Shown: in pieces, positions 1-10,315 of the stretch | Layout of the letters: each line of letters starts with the position of its first letter | How positions within the stretch are numbered: the first letter of the stretch is position 1 | Source: Deinococcus alpinitundrae | Lineage (GTDB): Bacteria > Deinococcota > Deinococci > Deinococcales > Deinococcaceae | DNA length: 64,000 nucleotides | NCBI RefSeq assembly: GCF_009982895.1 | Contig: NZ_WXZL01000017.1 | Coordinates: 31,710 to 95,709, forward strand | Direction: 5' to 3' | Position numbers and translations under genes: made by a program | Notes under the pieces: model-generated | The model's input: only the letters and a program-made list of their open reading frames with translations | Told to the model about the DNA's origin: nothing | Database searches by the model: none

Positions 1-303
1 GGGTTCGGCCCAGTTGCCGATGTCGTCTTTGGCATTCGGCAACCCGACGCTGCGGGTCAGCACGTAAAAAATAACGGCCCCCGCCGATATCAAGCTGCCC
101 AGCAGATAGCCCCACCGCCAGCGCTCGGTCATCAACCAGGCCCCGGCCGCCGCGCAACCAACCACCAGCAGGATATAGAGCCAGCCGAGGTAGGGCGTTT
201 CACTGAGCTTGTCGGGAATGTCCTTGAAGTGAATGAAGGCGATGCCCGCCAGCAGCAGGAGAGCGGGCCAAAAACGCCAGGGAGAGGTCAGGGGTGCATG
301 CAT
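1..303 (-). CDS. Partial membrane protein (N-terminal 101 codons)
   Basis: An open frame runs from an ATG at 303 off the left edge, so only the N-terminus is visible. The start is supported by a strong Shine-Dalgarno AGGAGG at 311-316, seven bases upstream. The visible protein has three hydrophobic stretches, at about residues 12-26, 39-58 and 64-82. I infer a small integral membrane protein with at least three helices. I do not recognise the family, and no catalytic motif is visible. It is divergent from the downstream dps gene. Confidence 0.7.
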   Translation of the reverse strand, partial: MHAPLTSPWRFWPALLLLAGIAFIHFKDIPDKLSETPYLGWLYILLVVGCAAAGAWLMTERWRWGYLLGSLISAGAVIFYVLTRSVGLPNAKDDIGNWAEP

Positions 304-613
304 GGGTGGGCCTCCTGGGACCGGCACGCGAGCGTGGCCGCTGTCCCGCCGGGTATCACAGCGCGGGCGTGTTGGCCGGGGGTTAGAGGGCGGCCCACCT
401 CAAGAAACGCCCAATGTTGTCTGGGACACTGTTTTGATGAGGTCGTATTCAGGCCGCCTTGACGCAGAGCGGTTTCTTACCGTCGTCTAACCGCCGCTTT
501 CTAAGGTCGAACGGTCGCACCAGACCGACCCGGCGCAAGCAGTGGATCTCAAAGCTGCTGGGCTGTTCGGGACTGGACTGCCCGGCATTTCACAGCGCCC
601 TGGAGGCCCACCC
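304..613. other. Divergent intergenic region upstream of dps
   Basis: This 310-base stretch separates the left-edge membrane gene from dps and must hold both promoters. A TTGACG at 459-464 is a possible -35 element for dps, but I see no well-spaced -10, so I do not call a promoter. No palindrome stands out and no gene is supported. Confidence 0.4.
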
Positions 614-1249
614 ATGAAAAAGACCACCCTGATGATTCTCTCCACCTTCCTGATCGGCTCGGCCCTGGCAGGCGGCGCGGGTGCCCAGAGCACCAAGTTG
701 CCGGTCAATCAGTTTTCGACGCTGCCCAAGAGCGGCACCGACGATCTCGCCAAATCGGCACGGGCGCTGCAAAGCACGCTGACCGAGTTACAGGCCCTTC
801 AGCTCCAGACCAAGCAGGCCCACTGGAACGTGTCCGGCACCCTGTTCTACCCAATTCACCTGATGCTTCAGGAGCACTATGAGGGCATCGCCACCTACGC
901 CGATGAAGTGGCCGAGCGCTTGCTGGCGGTGGGGAGTTCGAGCGACGGACGCGCCCCGACCATCGTGCAGACCTCGGGACTGCCTGAAATCCCCGGCGGC
1001 TTTATCGATGATGCCCGCGTGCTTACCTTCTTCACCACGCAGTACCAGACGGTGGGGGAGCGCCTGAAAAAGCGCATCGACGACGTCGAGAAAGTGGACC
1101 CCACCAGCGCCAACCTGCTTCAGGAAGTCGAGCACGGCATCGAGAAGTACCAGTGGCAGGTGCGCGCCGAGTTCCAGCAGACGCCCACCGATCCCAACAC
1201 TGGCTTCGACATCAACGGCGGCAAGCCGGTCAGCCTGCCCGGCAAATAA
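614..1249 (+). CDS. dps: Dps-family ferritin with an N-terminal export signal
   Basis: This is a Dps/ferritin-like protein of 211 residues that should oxidise and store iron. The ferroxidase set is visible: H70 in the HWNV segment, D97 and E101, with the H-x26-D-x3-E spacing of the family. Residues 1-24 form a signal peptide (KK, hydrophobic core, AGAQ), which cytosolic Dps proteins lack; D. radiodurans Dps2 is a known Dps with such an extension. The ATG at 614 is preferred over an upstream in-frame start because TGGAGG lies at 601-606 and the signal peptide begins there. I infer it sequesters iron outside the cytoplasm. Confidence 0.92.
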   Translation: MKKTTLMILSTFLIGSALAGGAGAQSTKLPVNQFSTLPKSGTDDLAKSARALQSTLTELQALQLQTKQAHWNVSGTLFYPIHLMLQEHYEGIATYADEVAERLLAVGSSSDGRAPTIVQTSGLPEIPGGFIDDARVLTFFTTQYQTVGERLKKRIDDVEKVDPTSANLLQEVEHGIEKYQWQVRAEFQQTPTDPNTGFDINGGKPVSLPGK

Positions 1250-1350
1250 GCCAGGAATTCCGAATGCCGGGCCGGGGTCAGCAGTTGCACCAACTGCCGA
1301 CCCCGGCCCGGTCGAACGTTGCCGATGGCCCTGCCTTAAACTGGCCTGAC

Positions 1351-1755
1351 ATGACCACGCCCTCACTCGCCCAGCGCCGGGAAGCGCTTCGCCGGATGCA
1401 GGGCTGGCTGCTGCGGCGGCCCGGCGACTTTGAGGCCGAGCTGCACTGGCTCAGTCACGCCGAGCAGCTGGGCTTGGACAGCCGACTGCACCTGACAGAC
1501 TGGGAAGCGGCCCTCAAGCGCGACCCGGCCCAGCACGATCACCTGGGCCGCGACGCCGCGCAGCTGCGGGCACTGCACCGGCAGTTGCGCGCGCTGTATC
1601 TCAGCCGGGCAGCGGCGATTTTTGAAACTGCCGCGCCCGCGCCCTGGCACGACTGGCTGCGGCTGATCTTGGATGGTTCCCTGGAAGCGCCAAGCACTGG
1701 GCGCGCGGCCCAGCTCCGGGCGCTACTCGACGCCTACCGCCGGGGCAAGCGCTAG
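1351..1755 (+). CDS. Hypothetical protein, 134 aa
   Basis: A 134-residue soluble protein rich in Arg, Leu and Ala, predicted mostly helical and without a motif I recognise. The ATG at 1351 is chosen because a TAAACT box at 1337-1342 sits eight bases upstream, the usual leaderless arrangement in this window; there is no Shine-Dalgarno. The frame is open further upstream, so a longer form is possible. Its TAG stop overlaps the stop of the convergent isoaspartyl peptidase gene within one CTAG palindrome. Confidence 0.65.
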   Translation: MTTPSLAQRREALRRMQGWLLRRPGDFEAELHWLSHAEQLGLDSRLHLTDWEAALKRDPAQHDHLGRDAAQLRALHRQLRALYLSRAAAIFETAAPAPWHDWLRLILDGSLEAPSTGRAAQLRALLDAYRRGKR

Positions 1756-2690
1756 TTCTCGTGAATCGCCACGTGAACGCCCTGCGCTGTGATCCAGCCC
1801 CGGTACATCCCCTCGGTGTTGTAGGGCAGGGCGACGTTGCCGTGCCGGTCCACGGCGCACAATCCCGCGCCGCCGCCCAGGTCGGTCATCTCCTGAATCA
1901 TCGCCCCGGCGGCCTGCGTTAGTGAAGCGCCCTGGTAGAGCATCCGGGCGTGGATCTCGTGGCCGAGTGAGCGGCGAATAAACAGCTCGCCCTTGCCGGT
2001 GCCGGACAGCGCACAGGTGCGGTCGTCGGCCCAGGTACCCGCCCCGATGATCGGCGAGTCGCCCACCCGGCCTGCGGGCTTGGCGGTGTAGCCGCCGGTC
2101 GAGGTGGCGGCGGCCAGATGGCCGTGTCTGTCGAGCGCCGCTGCGCCCACCGTGCCGTGCTTGTCGCGCTCTGGGGCGGCGCTGAGGGTGCCCTCGCGCT
2201 CACGCTCCAGCATCCGCTCCAGGGCCTCGCGGCGCGACGGGGTGGTGAAAAAGGTGTTGTCGACGACTTCGAGACCGTGCCGGGCAGCCCATTCGTCGGC
2301 GGCGTCACCGACTAGCAGCAGCGGGTCAGCCACTTCGGCCAGGGCGCGGGCCGCCCGCACCGGGTGACGGATGCGCCGCGCTCCGGCGACCGCACCGGCC
2401 ATTCCCGATTGCCCGTCCATCAGCGCCGAGTCGAGTTCATGGTGGCCCGCCCGGTTCAGCGCCGCGCCGTAGCCGGCGTTGAACACCGGGTCATCCTCCA
2501 TCACCGCCACGGCCTCGGTCACGGCGTCGCTGGCCGGGCCGCCCGCCGTCAGCACGGCGAACCCAGCTTGCAGCGCCCGGTGCAGGGCGTCGCGGGCCGC
2601 GCGGTTGAAGTCGGGGGTGAGTTCGTCCTTGGGAATCGCGCCGCAGCCGCCGTGAATGGCCAGCACCGGCTGAACAGTACCTGTTGTCAT
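1752..2690 (-). CDS. iaaA: Isoaspartyl peptidase / L-asparaginase (Ntn hydrolase)
   Basis: A 312-residue N-terminal-nucleophile hydrolase that removes isoaspartyl residues from peptides and hydrolyses asparagine. The N-terminus has the HGGCG segment of the family. The autoprocessing site is GTVGAAAL, with T180 as the expected nucleophile after cleavage between G179 and T180. Downstream STGGYT and GTGKGE match the substrate-binding part of the beta subunit. The ATG at 2690 is preferred because GAGG lies about seven bases upstream. Length and motifs look intact, so I expect an active enzyme. Confidence 0.9.
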   Translation of the reverse strand: MTTGTVQPVLAIHGGCGAIPKDELTPDFNRAARDALHRALQAGFAVLTAGGPASDAVTEAVAVMEDDPVFNAGYGAALNRAGHHELDSALMDGQSGMAGAVAGARRIRHPVRAARALAEVADPLLLVGDAADEWAARHGLEVVDNTFFTTPSRREALERMLEREREGTLSAAPERDKHGTVGAAALDRHGHLAAATSTGGYTAKPAGRVGDSPIIGAGTWADDRTCALSGTGKGELFIRRSLGHEIHARMLYQGASLTQAAGAMIQEMTDLGGGAGLCAVDRHGNVALPYNTEGMYRGWITAQGVHVAIHEN

Positions 2691-2817
2691 AGGGAACCTC
2701 GTGAGCGCTGAGAACAATCGGCGCACCTGCCTCGCCGAGCGGAGAGGGTTCGTGCGGGGACAACCATGAATGCCCGCCGCAGTATGGACTCCGGCACCGT
2801 CCGTATTACAGTGCAGT

Positions 2818-3648
2818 ATGTCGCCTCAAGTTTCTATGAATGCCCACGGCTCCCAGGCTTCCGATTCTCTGACCGGACGGGTGCTGCTCGTCACCGGCGC
2901 GGCCAACGGCATCGGGCGGGCAATTGCGCTCACGGCGGCGCAGGCAGGTGCGCGGGTGGTGGTGTCCGATATTCAGCCGGAAGGTGAGCAGACGGCGCAG
3001 GCCATCGTCGCGTCGGGCGGCGAGGCGGTGTTCGTGCCGTGCGACGTGGCCAACGCACAGGCGGTTGAACAGCTGGTCGCGGCCGCCGTGCAACACTTCG
3101 GCCAGCTCGACGTACTGGTCAACAACGCCGGCATCTCGGGCGGCGCTGGGCTGGCCCACGAGCTCGAGATCGACGCCTGGGACCGGGTGATGGCCGTCAA
3201 TCTGCGCGGGCCTTTTCTGTGTGCCCGCGCCGCCCTGCCGCACCTGATGGCCGCTGGCGGGTCCATCGTCAACGTGGCCTCGACCTACGGTCTGATCGGC
3301 GCACCCCTCTCGGCGGCCTACTGTGCCTCGAAGGGCGGGCTGATCAACCTGACCCGGCAACTCGCCGTCGATTACGGTCCCCGGCAGGTGCGGGTCAACG
3401 CGGTCTGTCCGGGCTACATCGACACCGATATGGGCGGCGCGCGTGCCCGGCTCAGCCCCGAAGGCCAGGCAGCGGCCCAGGCCCGGCGCGAGGCCAACGC
3501 CGCCCGGCAGCCGCTGGGCCGTCAGGCGCAGGCCGAGGAGGTGGCGCGGGTGGTGGTATTTCTGGCCTCGGGCGCGGCCTCGTTCATGACCGGCTCGGTG
3601 GTGACGGTGGACGGAGGCTGCACCGCCACCTTCAATCACGGGGCCTGA
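2818..3648 (+). CDS. Short-chain dehydrogenase/reductase
   Basis: A 276-residue classical SDR. The nucleotide-binding motif TGAANGIG is at residues 26-33, NNAG at 102-105, and the catalytic S155, Y168 and K172 are all present. An acidic residue follows beta-2 (VVSDIQ), which favours NAD(H). The substrate cannot be read from the sequence. The start at 2818 is favoured by TACAGT at 2807-2812, five bases upstream, so the message is probably leaderless; ATG 2836 is the alternative. It converges on the zinc-ribbon gene with a 28-base gap. Confidence 0.88.
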   Translation: MSPQVSMNAHGSQASDSLTGRVLLVTGAANGIGRAIALTAAQAGARVVVSDIQPEGEQTAQAIVASGGEAVFVPCDVANAQAVEQLVAAAVQHFGQLDVLVNNAGISGGAGLAHELEIDAWDRVMAVNLRGPFLCARAALPHLMAAGGSIVNVASTYGLIGAPLSAAYCASKGGLINLTRQLAVDYGPRQVRVNAVCPGYIDTDMGGARARLSPEGQAAAQARREANAARQPLGRQAQAEEVARVVVFLASGAASFMTGSVVTVDGGCTATFNHGA

Positions 3649-3676
3649 ACCTCACGGTCCCCGAAGAGTCAAATCG

Positions 3677-4357
3677 TCAGGTTCCCGGTTCGGCCCACTC
3701 CGCTGTGTCCAGCACCTGCCCGACCTCTTCCCCACTTGACAAGGGCCGTAGCCAGCGTGCCTGGATGGGTCGCGGCGCGGACGATCCGGCCAGGCCGTCC
3801 CAGCACAGAAAATACCAGTGCGGACTTGGTTCGGTCGGCTCGCGCGTCAGGGTCAGGGCGCGCTGCGTGAGATGCTCGAAGTGCCGGGCCGCGTCGGCGG
3901 GGCTGCGGGCGGCGACGACGGCCAACATACCCTGCGGCGCGGGCAGCACCTCGTCCGCGAAGACGTAGGCTCCCATCTGCTCGGCGTCAGGGTGGTCCAG
4001 ACTGGCATAAAACCCGGTTCTGGGAGCGGGAAAGTCGTGGCCGCACGCCGAGCACAGCCGGAAGGCCGGGCCACCCAGCGCGGCGCTGTTGTACTCGTGA
4101 AGCGGGCCGCCGCAGTCCGGGCAGTCGCCAACACGGAACACGCTCAGGGCGGTGGGCCAGTTGCCGAGCGCGGCGCTCAGTTCGGTAGCCTGTTGTGACA
4201 GCAGATCGGCAGCCCGCCGGGCGGCGGCCAGGTTGCCCACCTCCAGCACGGCCCGAAGTTGTTCCTCGGTTCGCCGGAGGTCGGCCAGCCAGCGCTGCAC
4301 GCGCCGCACGGCGGAGGCGTCGAGGGGGGTCACATCGCTTGCAACTGGATTATTCAT
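3677..4357 (-). CDS. Zinc-ribbon protein of unknown function, 226 aa
   Basis: I do not recognise the family. The first 70 residues look helical and may form a coiled coil. A CxxC pair at C79/C82 and another at C102/C105 make a likely zinc ribbon, and the C-terminal 115 residues look like a mixed alpha/beta domain. The start is well set: AGGAG precedes the ATG at 4357 with normal spacing. It lies 36 bases upstream of the lactonase gene on the same strand, so the two may be cotranscribed. Confidence 0.75.
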   Translation of the reverse strand: MNNPVASDVTPLDASAVRRVQRWLADLRRTEEQLRAVLEVGNLAAARRAADLLSQQATELSAALGNWPTALSVFRVGDCPDCGGPLHEYNSAALGGPAFRLCSACGHDFPAPRTGFYASLDHPDAEQMGAYVFADEVLPAPQGMLAVVAARSPADAARHFEHLTQRALTLTREPTEPSPHWYFLCWDGLAGSSAPRPIQARWLRPLSSGEEVGQVLDTAEWAEPGT

Positions 4358-4393
4358 GACTTCTCCTGGGCGGGTATCTGGTTGAGACAGGAC

Positions 4394-5464
4394 TCAGGGC
4401 AGAAAGCAGACGCTGGTGGGCGTCGGGCAGTCGAAAGTGTCTCGCAACTCCAGCTCGCCGCTGGCCGAATCACGCTCCAGCACCGTGATCGACGAGCTGT
4501 CCTGATTGGCGACCAGCAGCCAGGCTCCGTCCGGCGAGAAGGCGCAGCTTCTGGGTGTGCGGTCCGGTAGCAGCAGGTGCTGAACGGGTTCCAGCACGCC
4601 GCTCTCCGGATTGATGCCGAACACGCTCAGGCTGCTCGGCGTGCTGTCCTGGCCCCGGTTAGAGAGGTAGACGAACCGCCCGCTGACCAGCACCTCCGCC
4701 GGGCTTGAGCGCCCCGCCGCGTCTGCGGGCCGGGCCGGGAACACACCCAGCAGGTCCAGGCTGCCGCGCGGCGGGTCGCGGCGGATCGCGGCCACGCTCC
4801 CAGACAGTTCGAGTGTGAGAAACGCCAGCGTGCCCGCCGCATCGAAGGCCAAGTGACGCGGGCCGCTGCCGGGCGGCAGGTGAAGAGTGCCGAGCCGGGT
4901 GAGGAGCGACCCGGCCGCCAGGTCGTACGTCACCACTTCATCGGTGCCCAGGTCGGCGACGTAGGCGTGACGGGCGTCGGGCGCGGGCGTCACGCTGTGC
5001 GGGTGCGGTTCGCCCTGGCGCTGCCGATTGGGGCCGTGGCCGTGGTGCTGGGCGCGGGCCGCGCAGGGTCCCGGCTGGCCGTTCTCCTCCAGCGGGTAAG
5101 CCAGCACCGACACGCCGCTTACGTAGTTGACCGCCAGCGCCCAGCGGCCCAGGGCGTCCACCCGCACATGCACCGGCGAGTCGCCCTGGGTGGACTGCTG
5201 ACCGAGCCGTTCGAGCGTTCCGTCCGGAGCGGCCCGCGCGGCACTGAGCTGACCCTGTTGCACCTCACTGACGGCGTAGAGCACCGGCAAGCTGGGGTGG
5301 GCCGCCAGGAACGACGGCTGCGGCAGCTCGGCCAGCAGCTGTGCGGGGCTGAGCTGGCCGGTTTCGGGATCGAGCGACAGGCCGTAGACGCCGCGCCCCT
5401 GGGCCTGCGGCGCGTGCGGCAGGGGATGGGTGTAGCTGCCGACGAAAAAGCGTTGGGTCGTCAC
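4394..5464 (-). CDS. Lactonase-family beta-propeller (6-phosphogluconolactonase type)
   Basis: A 356-residue seven-bladed propeller of the Pgl/YbhE type, which typically hydrolyses 6-phosphogluconolactone or related sugar lactones. Repeated HPS/HPH and DxxG blade motifs are visible (for example FLAAHPSLPVLYAV and PHSVTPAPDARHAYV), as is the closing CAFSPDGAWLLVANQDS blade. The only in-frame start is a GTG at 5464, with AGGAG just one base before it. That spacing is unusually short, so initiation may be weak or use another signal. There is no signal peptide. Confidence 0.85.
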   Translation of the reverse strand: MTTQRFFVGSYTHPLPHAPQAQGRGVYGLSLDPETGQLSPAQLLAELPQPSFLAAHPSLPVLYAVSEVQQGQLSAARAAPDGTLERLGQQSTQGDSPVHVRVDALGRWALAVNYVSGVSVLAYPLEENGQPGPCAARAQHHGHGPNRQRQGEPHPHSVTPAPDARHAYVADLGTDEVVTYDLAAGSLLTRLGTLHLPPGSGPRHLAFDAAGTLAFLTLELSGSVAAIRRDPPRGSLDLLGVFPARPADAAGRSSPAEVLVSGRFVYLSNRGQDSTPSSLSVFGINPESGVLEPVQHLLLPDRTPRSCAFSPDGAWLLVANQDSSSITVLERDSASGELELRDTFDCPTPTSVCFLP

Positions 5465-5513
5465 GCTCCTCTGTGTATCACTTCCCGGTCTCTTTCTCCC
5501 GAAGGCACGGAAA

Positions 5514-5540
5514 GGCGGCGCCCCCGCGAGGAACGCCGCC
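5514..5540 (-). terminator. Stem-loop terminator of the galactan operon
   Basis: Arms GGCGGCG (5514-5520) and CGCCGCC (5534-5540) pair perfectly with a 13-base loop. On the minus strand the stem is followed by TTTCC. It lies just beyond the stop of the sugar-binding protein gene and probably ends that operon before the lactonase gene. Confidence 0.6.
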
Positions 5541-5567
5541 CGACCCGGGTTGCCGCTCAGGGCAGGC

Positions 5568-6752
5568 TCACTTGATGTTGCCGTTAATCTCCTTGAGGGC
5601 GCTGCTCAGAATCGAGGTGTAGTCCGGCGAGGCCTTCTGCACGCTCTGGGTCACGGCGTTGCCCCAGGGGCCCCACACCGCGCCCATCTGCGGCACGTTG
5701 GGCATCGGTGTGCCCGCCGAGATGGCCCGGCTAAAGCCCGATACCACCGGGTCGGCCTTGAGCTTGGTGCGCGCCGCCAGACTCACCGGAATGCGCCCGC
5801 CCGCTTGGTTGAACGACACCTGGGCGGTGTTGGTCACCAGCGACTTGGCAAACTGCGCCGCCGCCACCTTGTTCTTGCTGAAGGCATTCAGGATGACGCC
5901 CTGCACGCCCACGAAGGGTGACCACTTGTCCGCCGCGCCAGGAGGCGTCGGCAGGTTGGCAATGCCGAAATTGATACCCGCCTTCTTGATGTCGCCGATG
6001 TCCCACGGCCCGGTGACGATCATGGCGAGCTTGCCGTCCACGAAAGCACTCTTGGCAACGTCGGCGGTGATGCCTTCCGGCACCAGCTTGTACTTGTAGC
6101 GCAGGTCGTTCATGAGCGACACGGCTTTGACGGCCCCGGCGTTGGCAATGCCCACATCGCCCACGTTGAGGGTGCCCGCCGTATTCTTGAAGATGTAGCT
6201 GCCGTAAGCCCCGAAGAAGCCGTAATTGGCGTAGGCATTACTCAGGTCGACCAGAAAGCCGAACTTGCCGTTGCCGGTGTTCTTCTGGGCCGTTGCCAGA
6301 AAAGCGTCCCAGGTGGTCGGCGGGGTCGGCACCAGGGCCTTGTTGTAGAGCAGCGCCACCGACTCGGCAAACATCGGCAGCCCGAACAGCTTGCCCTTGT
6401 AGGTCATGGCGCTCAGCGCCGTCTTGTCGAGGTCAGTTCTGGAGAGCACATACTTATCCATCGGCTCGATGACGCCCGCCGCCGCCAGCTGACCCAGGCG
6501 GTCTTGCGGCAGGGTCACGATCACGTCGGGGCCCTGGCCTTTGGGAGCGGCCTGAATCAGCTTGTCGGGAATCTGGTCGAGCGGCACACTGACGATGTTG
6601 ACGGTGTTACCGCTGGCCTTGGCGTAGGTGTCGGCCTGGGCACGCAGCCAGGAGATCTCACCCGCGCCGGTGAAGTGACTCCAGACGGTGAGGGTGGCGG
6701 CGCTGGATTGACCCAGCAGGGCGAGAGACAGCAACATCGCAGCTTTTTTCAT
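5568..6752 (-). CDS. Sugar ABC transporter substrate-binding protein (MalE-like)
   Basis: A 394-residue extracellular solute-binding protein of the maltose/oligosaccharide cluster. Residues 1-18 are a signal peptide (MKKAAMLLSLALLGQSSAA), followed by TLTVWSHFTG, the typical first strand. The start at 6752 is set by AGGAG seven bases upstream; the longer form from 6797 lacks this and would bury the signal peptide. Next to GH53 and GH42 enzymes it probably captures galacto-oligosaccharides released from galactan. No permease or ATPase gene accompanies it here, so it must use membrane components encoded elsewhere. Confidence 0.9.
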   Translation of the reverse strand: MKKAAMLLSLALLGQSSAATLTVWSHFTGAGEISWLRAQADTYAKASGNTVNIVSVPLDQIPDKLIQAAPKGQGPDVIVTLPQDRLGQLAAAGVIEPMDKYVLSRTDLDKTALSAMTYKGKLFGLPMFAESVALLYNKALVPTPPTTWDAFLATAQKNTGNGKFGFLVDLSNAYANYGFFGAYGSYIFKNTAGTLNVGDVGIANAGAVKAVSLMNDLRYKYKLVPEGITADVAKSAFVDGKLAMIVTGPWDIGDIKKAGINFGIANLPTPPGAADKWSPFVGVQGVILNAFSKNKVAAAQFAKSLVTNTAQVSFNQAGGRIPVSLAARTKLKADPVVSGFSRAISAGTPMPNVPQMGAVWGPWGNAVTQSVQKASPDYTSILSSALKEINGNIK

Positions 6753-6796
6753 GGGAATCTCCTTGAAGAGCAGGGGGGAAGCGAAATGGGAAAACA

Positions 6797-7932
6797 TCAG
6801 TTCAGACCGTCAATGGCGGGCGTGGCGCGGGCGCTGTCGTCGAAGAGGGCACGGCGGGACGCGTCGTCGTCGGTCCAGTCGGGGGCCTTGAGCCACCTGC
6901 CGCTCTGAGACCAGAAGGCTCCCCAGTAGAAAATGCCGCTGCCACCCGCCGAGCGGACCACCGGCGACAGCGTACGGAGATAAGCGAGCTGACCCTGGGG
7001 CGTCTGGGGATACGGCAGGTGGGCGTACTCCTTCTGGTTGGCGCTCCAGTAGAAAGCCGTCTCGGCGAGGTAGACCCTGGCCCAGGGAAAGGCCGAGCGC
7101 AGGGCCTTGACGCTGGCGCTGAGGTTGGCAAAGTCGCCGTACCACATCGGGTAGTACGACAGCCCGATCACGTCCACCCAGCCGCCCGCCGCGATGAAGG
7201 CCTGGTACCAGGCGACCGTGGCGGCCGCGTCGCCGGTCTTGGCGATATGCACCATGATTGGCGGCATGCGGGCCCGCCCGCCGCTGGCGTCGCGCACGGC
7301 GTCGGCCCCGGCGTTACTGAGCTTGACGAAGTTGCCCATGTCGCTGCTGCGCCCCACGTCCCACAGCAGGCCGCCGTTGACCTCGTTGCCGATCTGCACC
7401 ATGTCCGGGGCGGTGTTCTGGGCGCGCAACTGGGCGATCACGTCCCGGGTATAGGCGTAGACCGAAGCGGCCAGCGTGTTGAGGTCCTGACCCTTCCAGC
7501 GCGCGGGCGTCCACTGGTTGCCGGGGTCGGTCCACCAGTGCGAATACTGCAAGTCGAGCAGCACCTTGAGGCCGCGCGCCTTGGCGTCCTTCATCACTGC
7601 CTTGACGTAAGGGAGGTCCTGAAACAGCCCGTAGGTGCCGTCGGAGTCGATCATCAGCCGCACCCGCACCCAGCCGTACTGGTGGTCCTTGACGAGTTGC
7701 AGGGCAGGTTTGATGGTCCCGTTCAGGTCCCTGAACTTCACCCCAGCGGCCTCGGCAGCCCGGGCCTCCGACACGTCGATGCCCCTGACCCACTCGCTGG
7801 GCGCAGTGGTCTGAACCGCCGTGGCCTGATCGCGCAGCGCCGCAGAGGTGGTCGCCGGGGCCGGATCGGTGACCCCCGCCGCGCAGGCACTCAAGCCTGC
7901 TGCGAACAGGCCGAGGGTCGCCAGCCGGCTCC

Positions 7933-7936
<4 letters not shown>
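6797..7936 (-). CDS. GH53 arabinogalactan endo-beta-1,4-galactanase, lipoprotein
   Basis: A 379-residue glycoside hydrolase family 53 enzyme that cleaves beta-1,4-galactan in pectin side chains. The acid/base E185 lies in [11 protein letters not shown] and the nucleophile E292 in VYLAETAF. A lipobox LSAC ends at C18, so the enzyme is probably anchored outside the cell membrane. The GTG start at 7936 overlaps the stop of the upstream GH42 gene by four bases (GTGA) and has GGAGGTGA upstream, so the two are translationally coupled. Confidence 0.92.
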
Positions 7937-9975
<2,039 letters not shown>

Positions 9976-10082
9976 GAACTCCTTTGCGTGACGAAGCAGA
10001 CGACGGAAGGCTCCTGTGCGGCCCGTCAGGCCGCGCAGAGAGATCAGATGTGGAGCGCAGTGATGGGCCGAACTCTAAAAAA

Positions 10083-10096
10083 TGTTAAGGCTAACA
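10083..10096. promoter_or_regulatory. LacI-type operator, enzyme-gene side
   Basis: Arms TGTTA (10083-10087) and TAACA (10092-10096) are separated by four bases. The site lies 108 bases upstream of the GH42 start. The same palindrome recurs beside the lacI-type promoter at 10279-10292, which makes a shared regulator likely. Confidence 0.7.
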
Positions 10097-10278
10097 GTTG
10101 TGTGCCAGCTCAGGATCCTGGCGGAGCGCTTTTGAAAGCGAAATGACACCGAGTTCGCTCCCCGGTGAAAATAGACGCCAGGAGGCCAAAAATTGATTTT
10201 CGACGCTTGATTGGCCCATGAGGTGGTGCGACCAGGGGCCAGGGTATCCCTCCCACTTCGATCGAGAAAGCAGCAGGA

Positions 10279-10309
10279 TGTTAGGGTTAACACTACCAGG
10301 CAGTAGAGT
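10279..10309 (+). promoter_or_regulatory. LacI-type operator and leaderless promoter of the regulator gene
   Basis: TGTTA-N4-TAACA spans 10279-10292, and a TAGAGT box at 10304-10309 lies six bases before the ATG of the regulator. The operator covers the expected -35 area, so binding should block transcription of the regulator itself. Confidence 0.7.
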
Positions 10310-10315
10310 GCAGCA

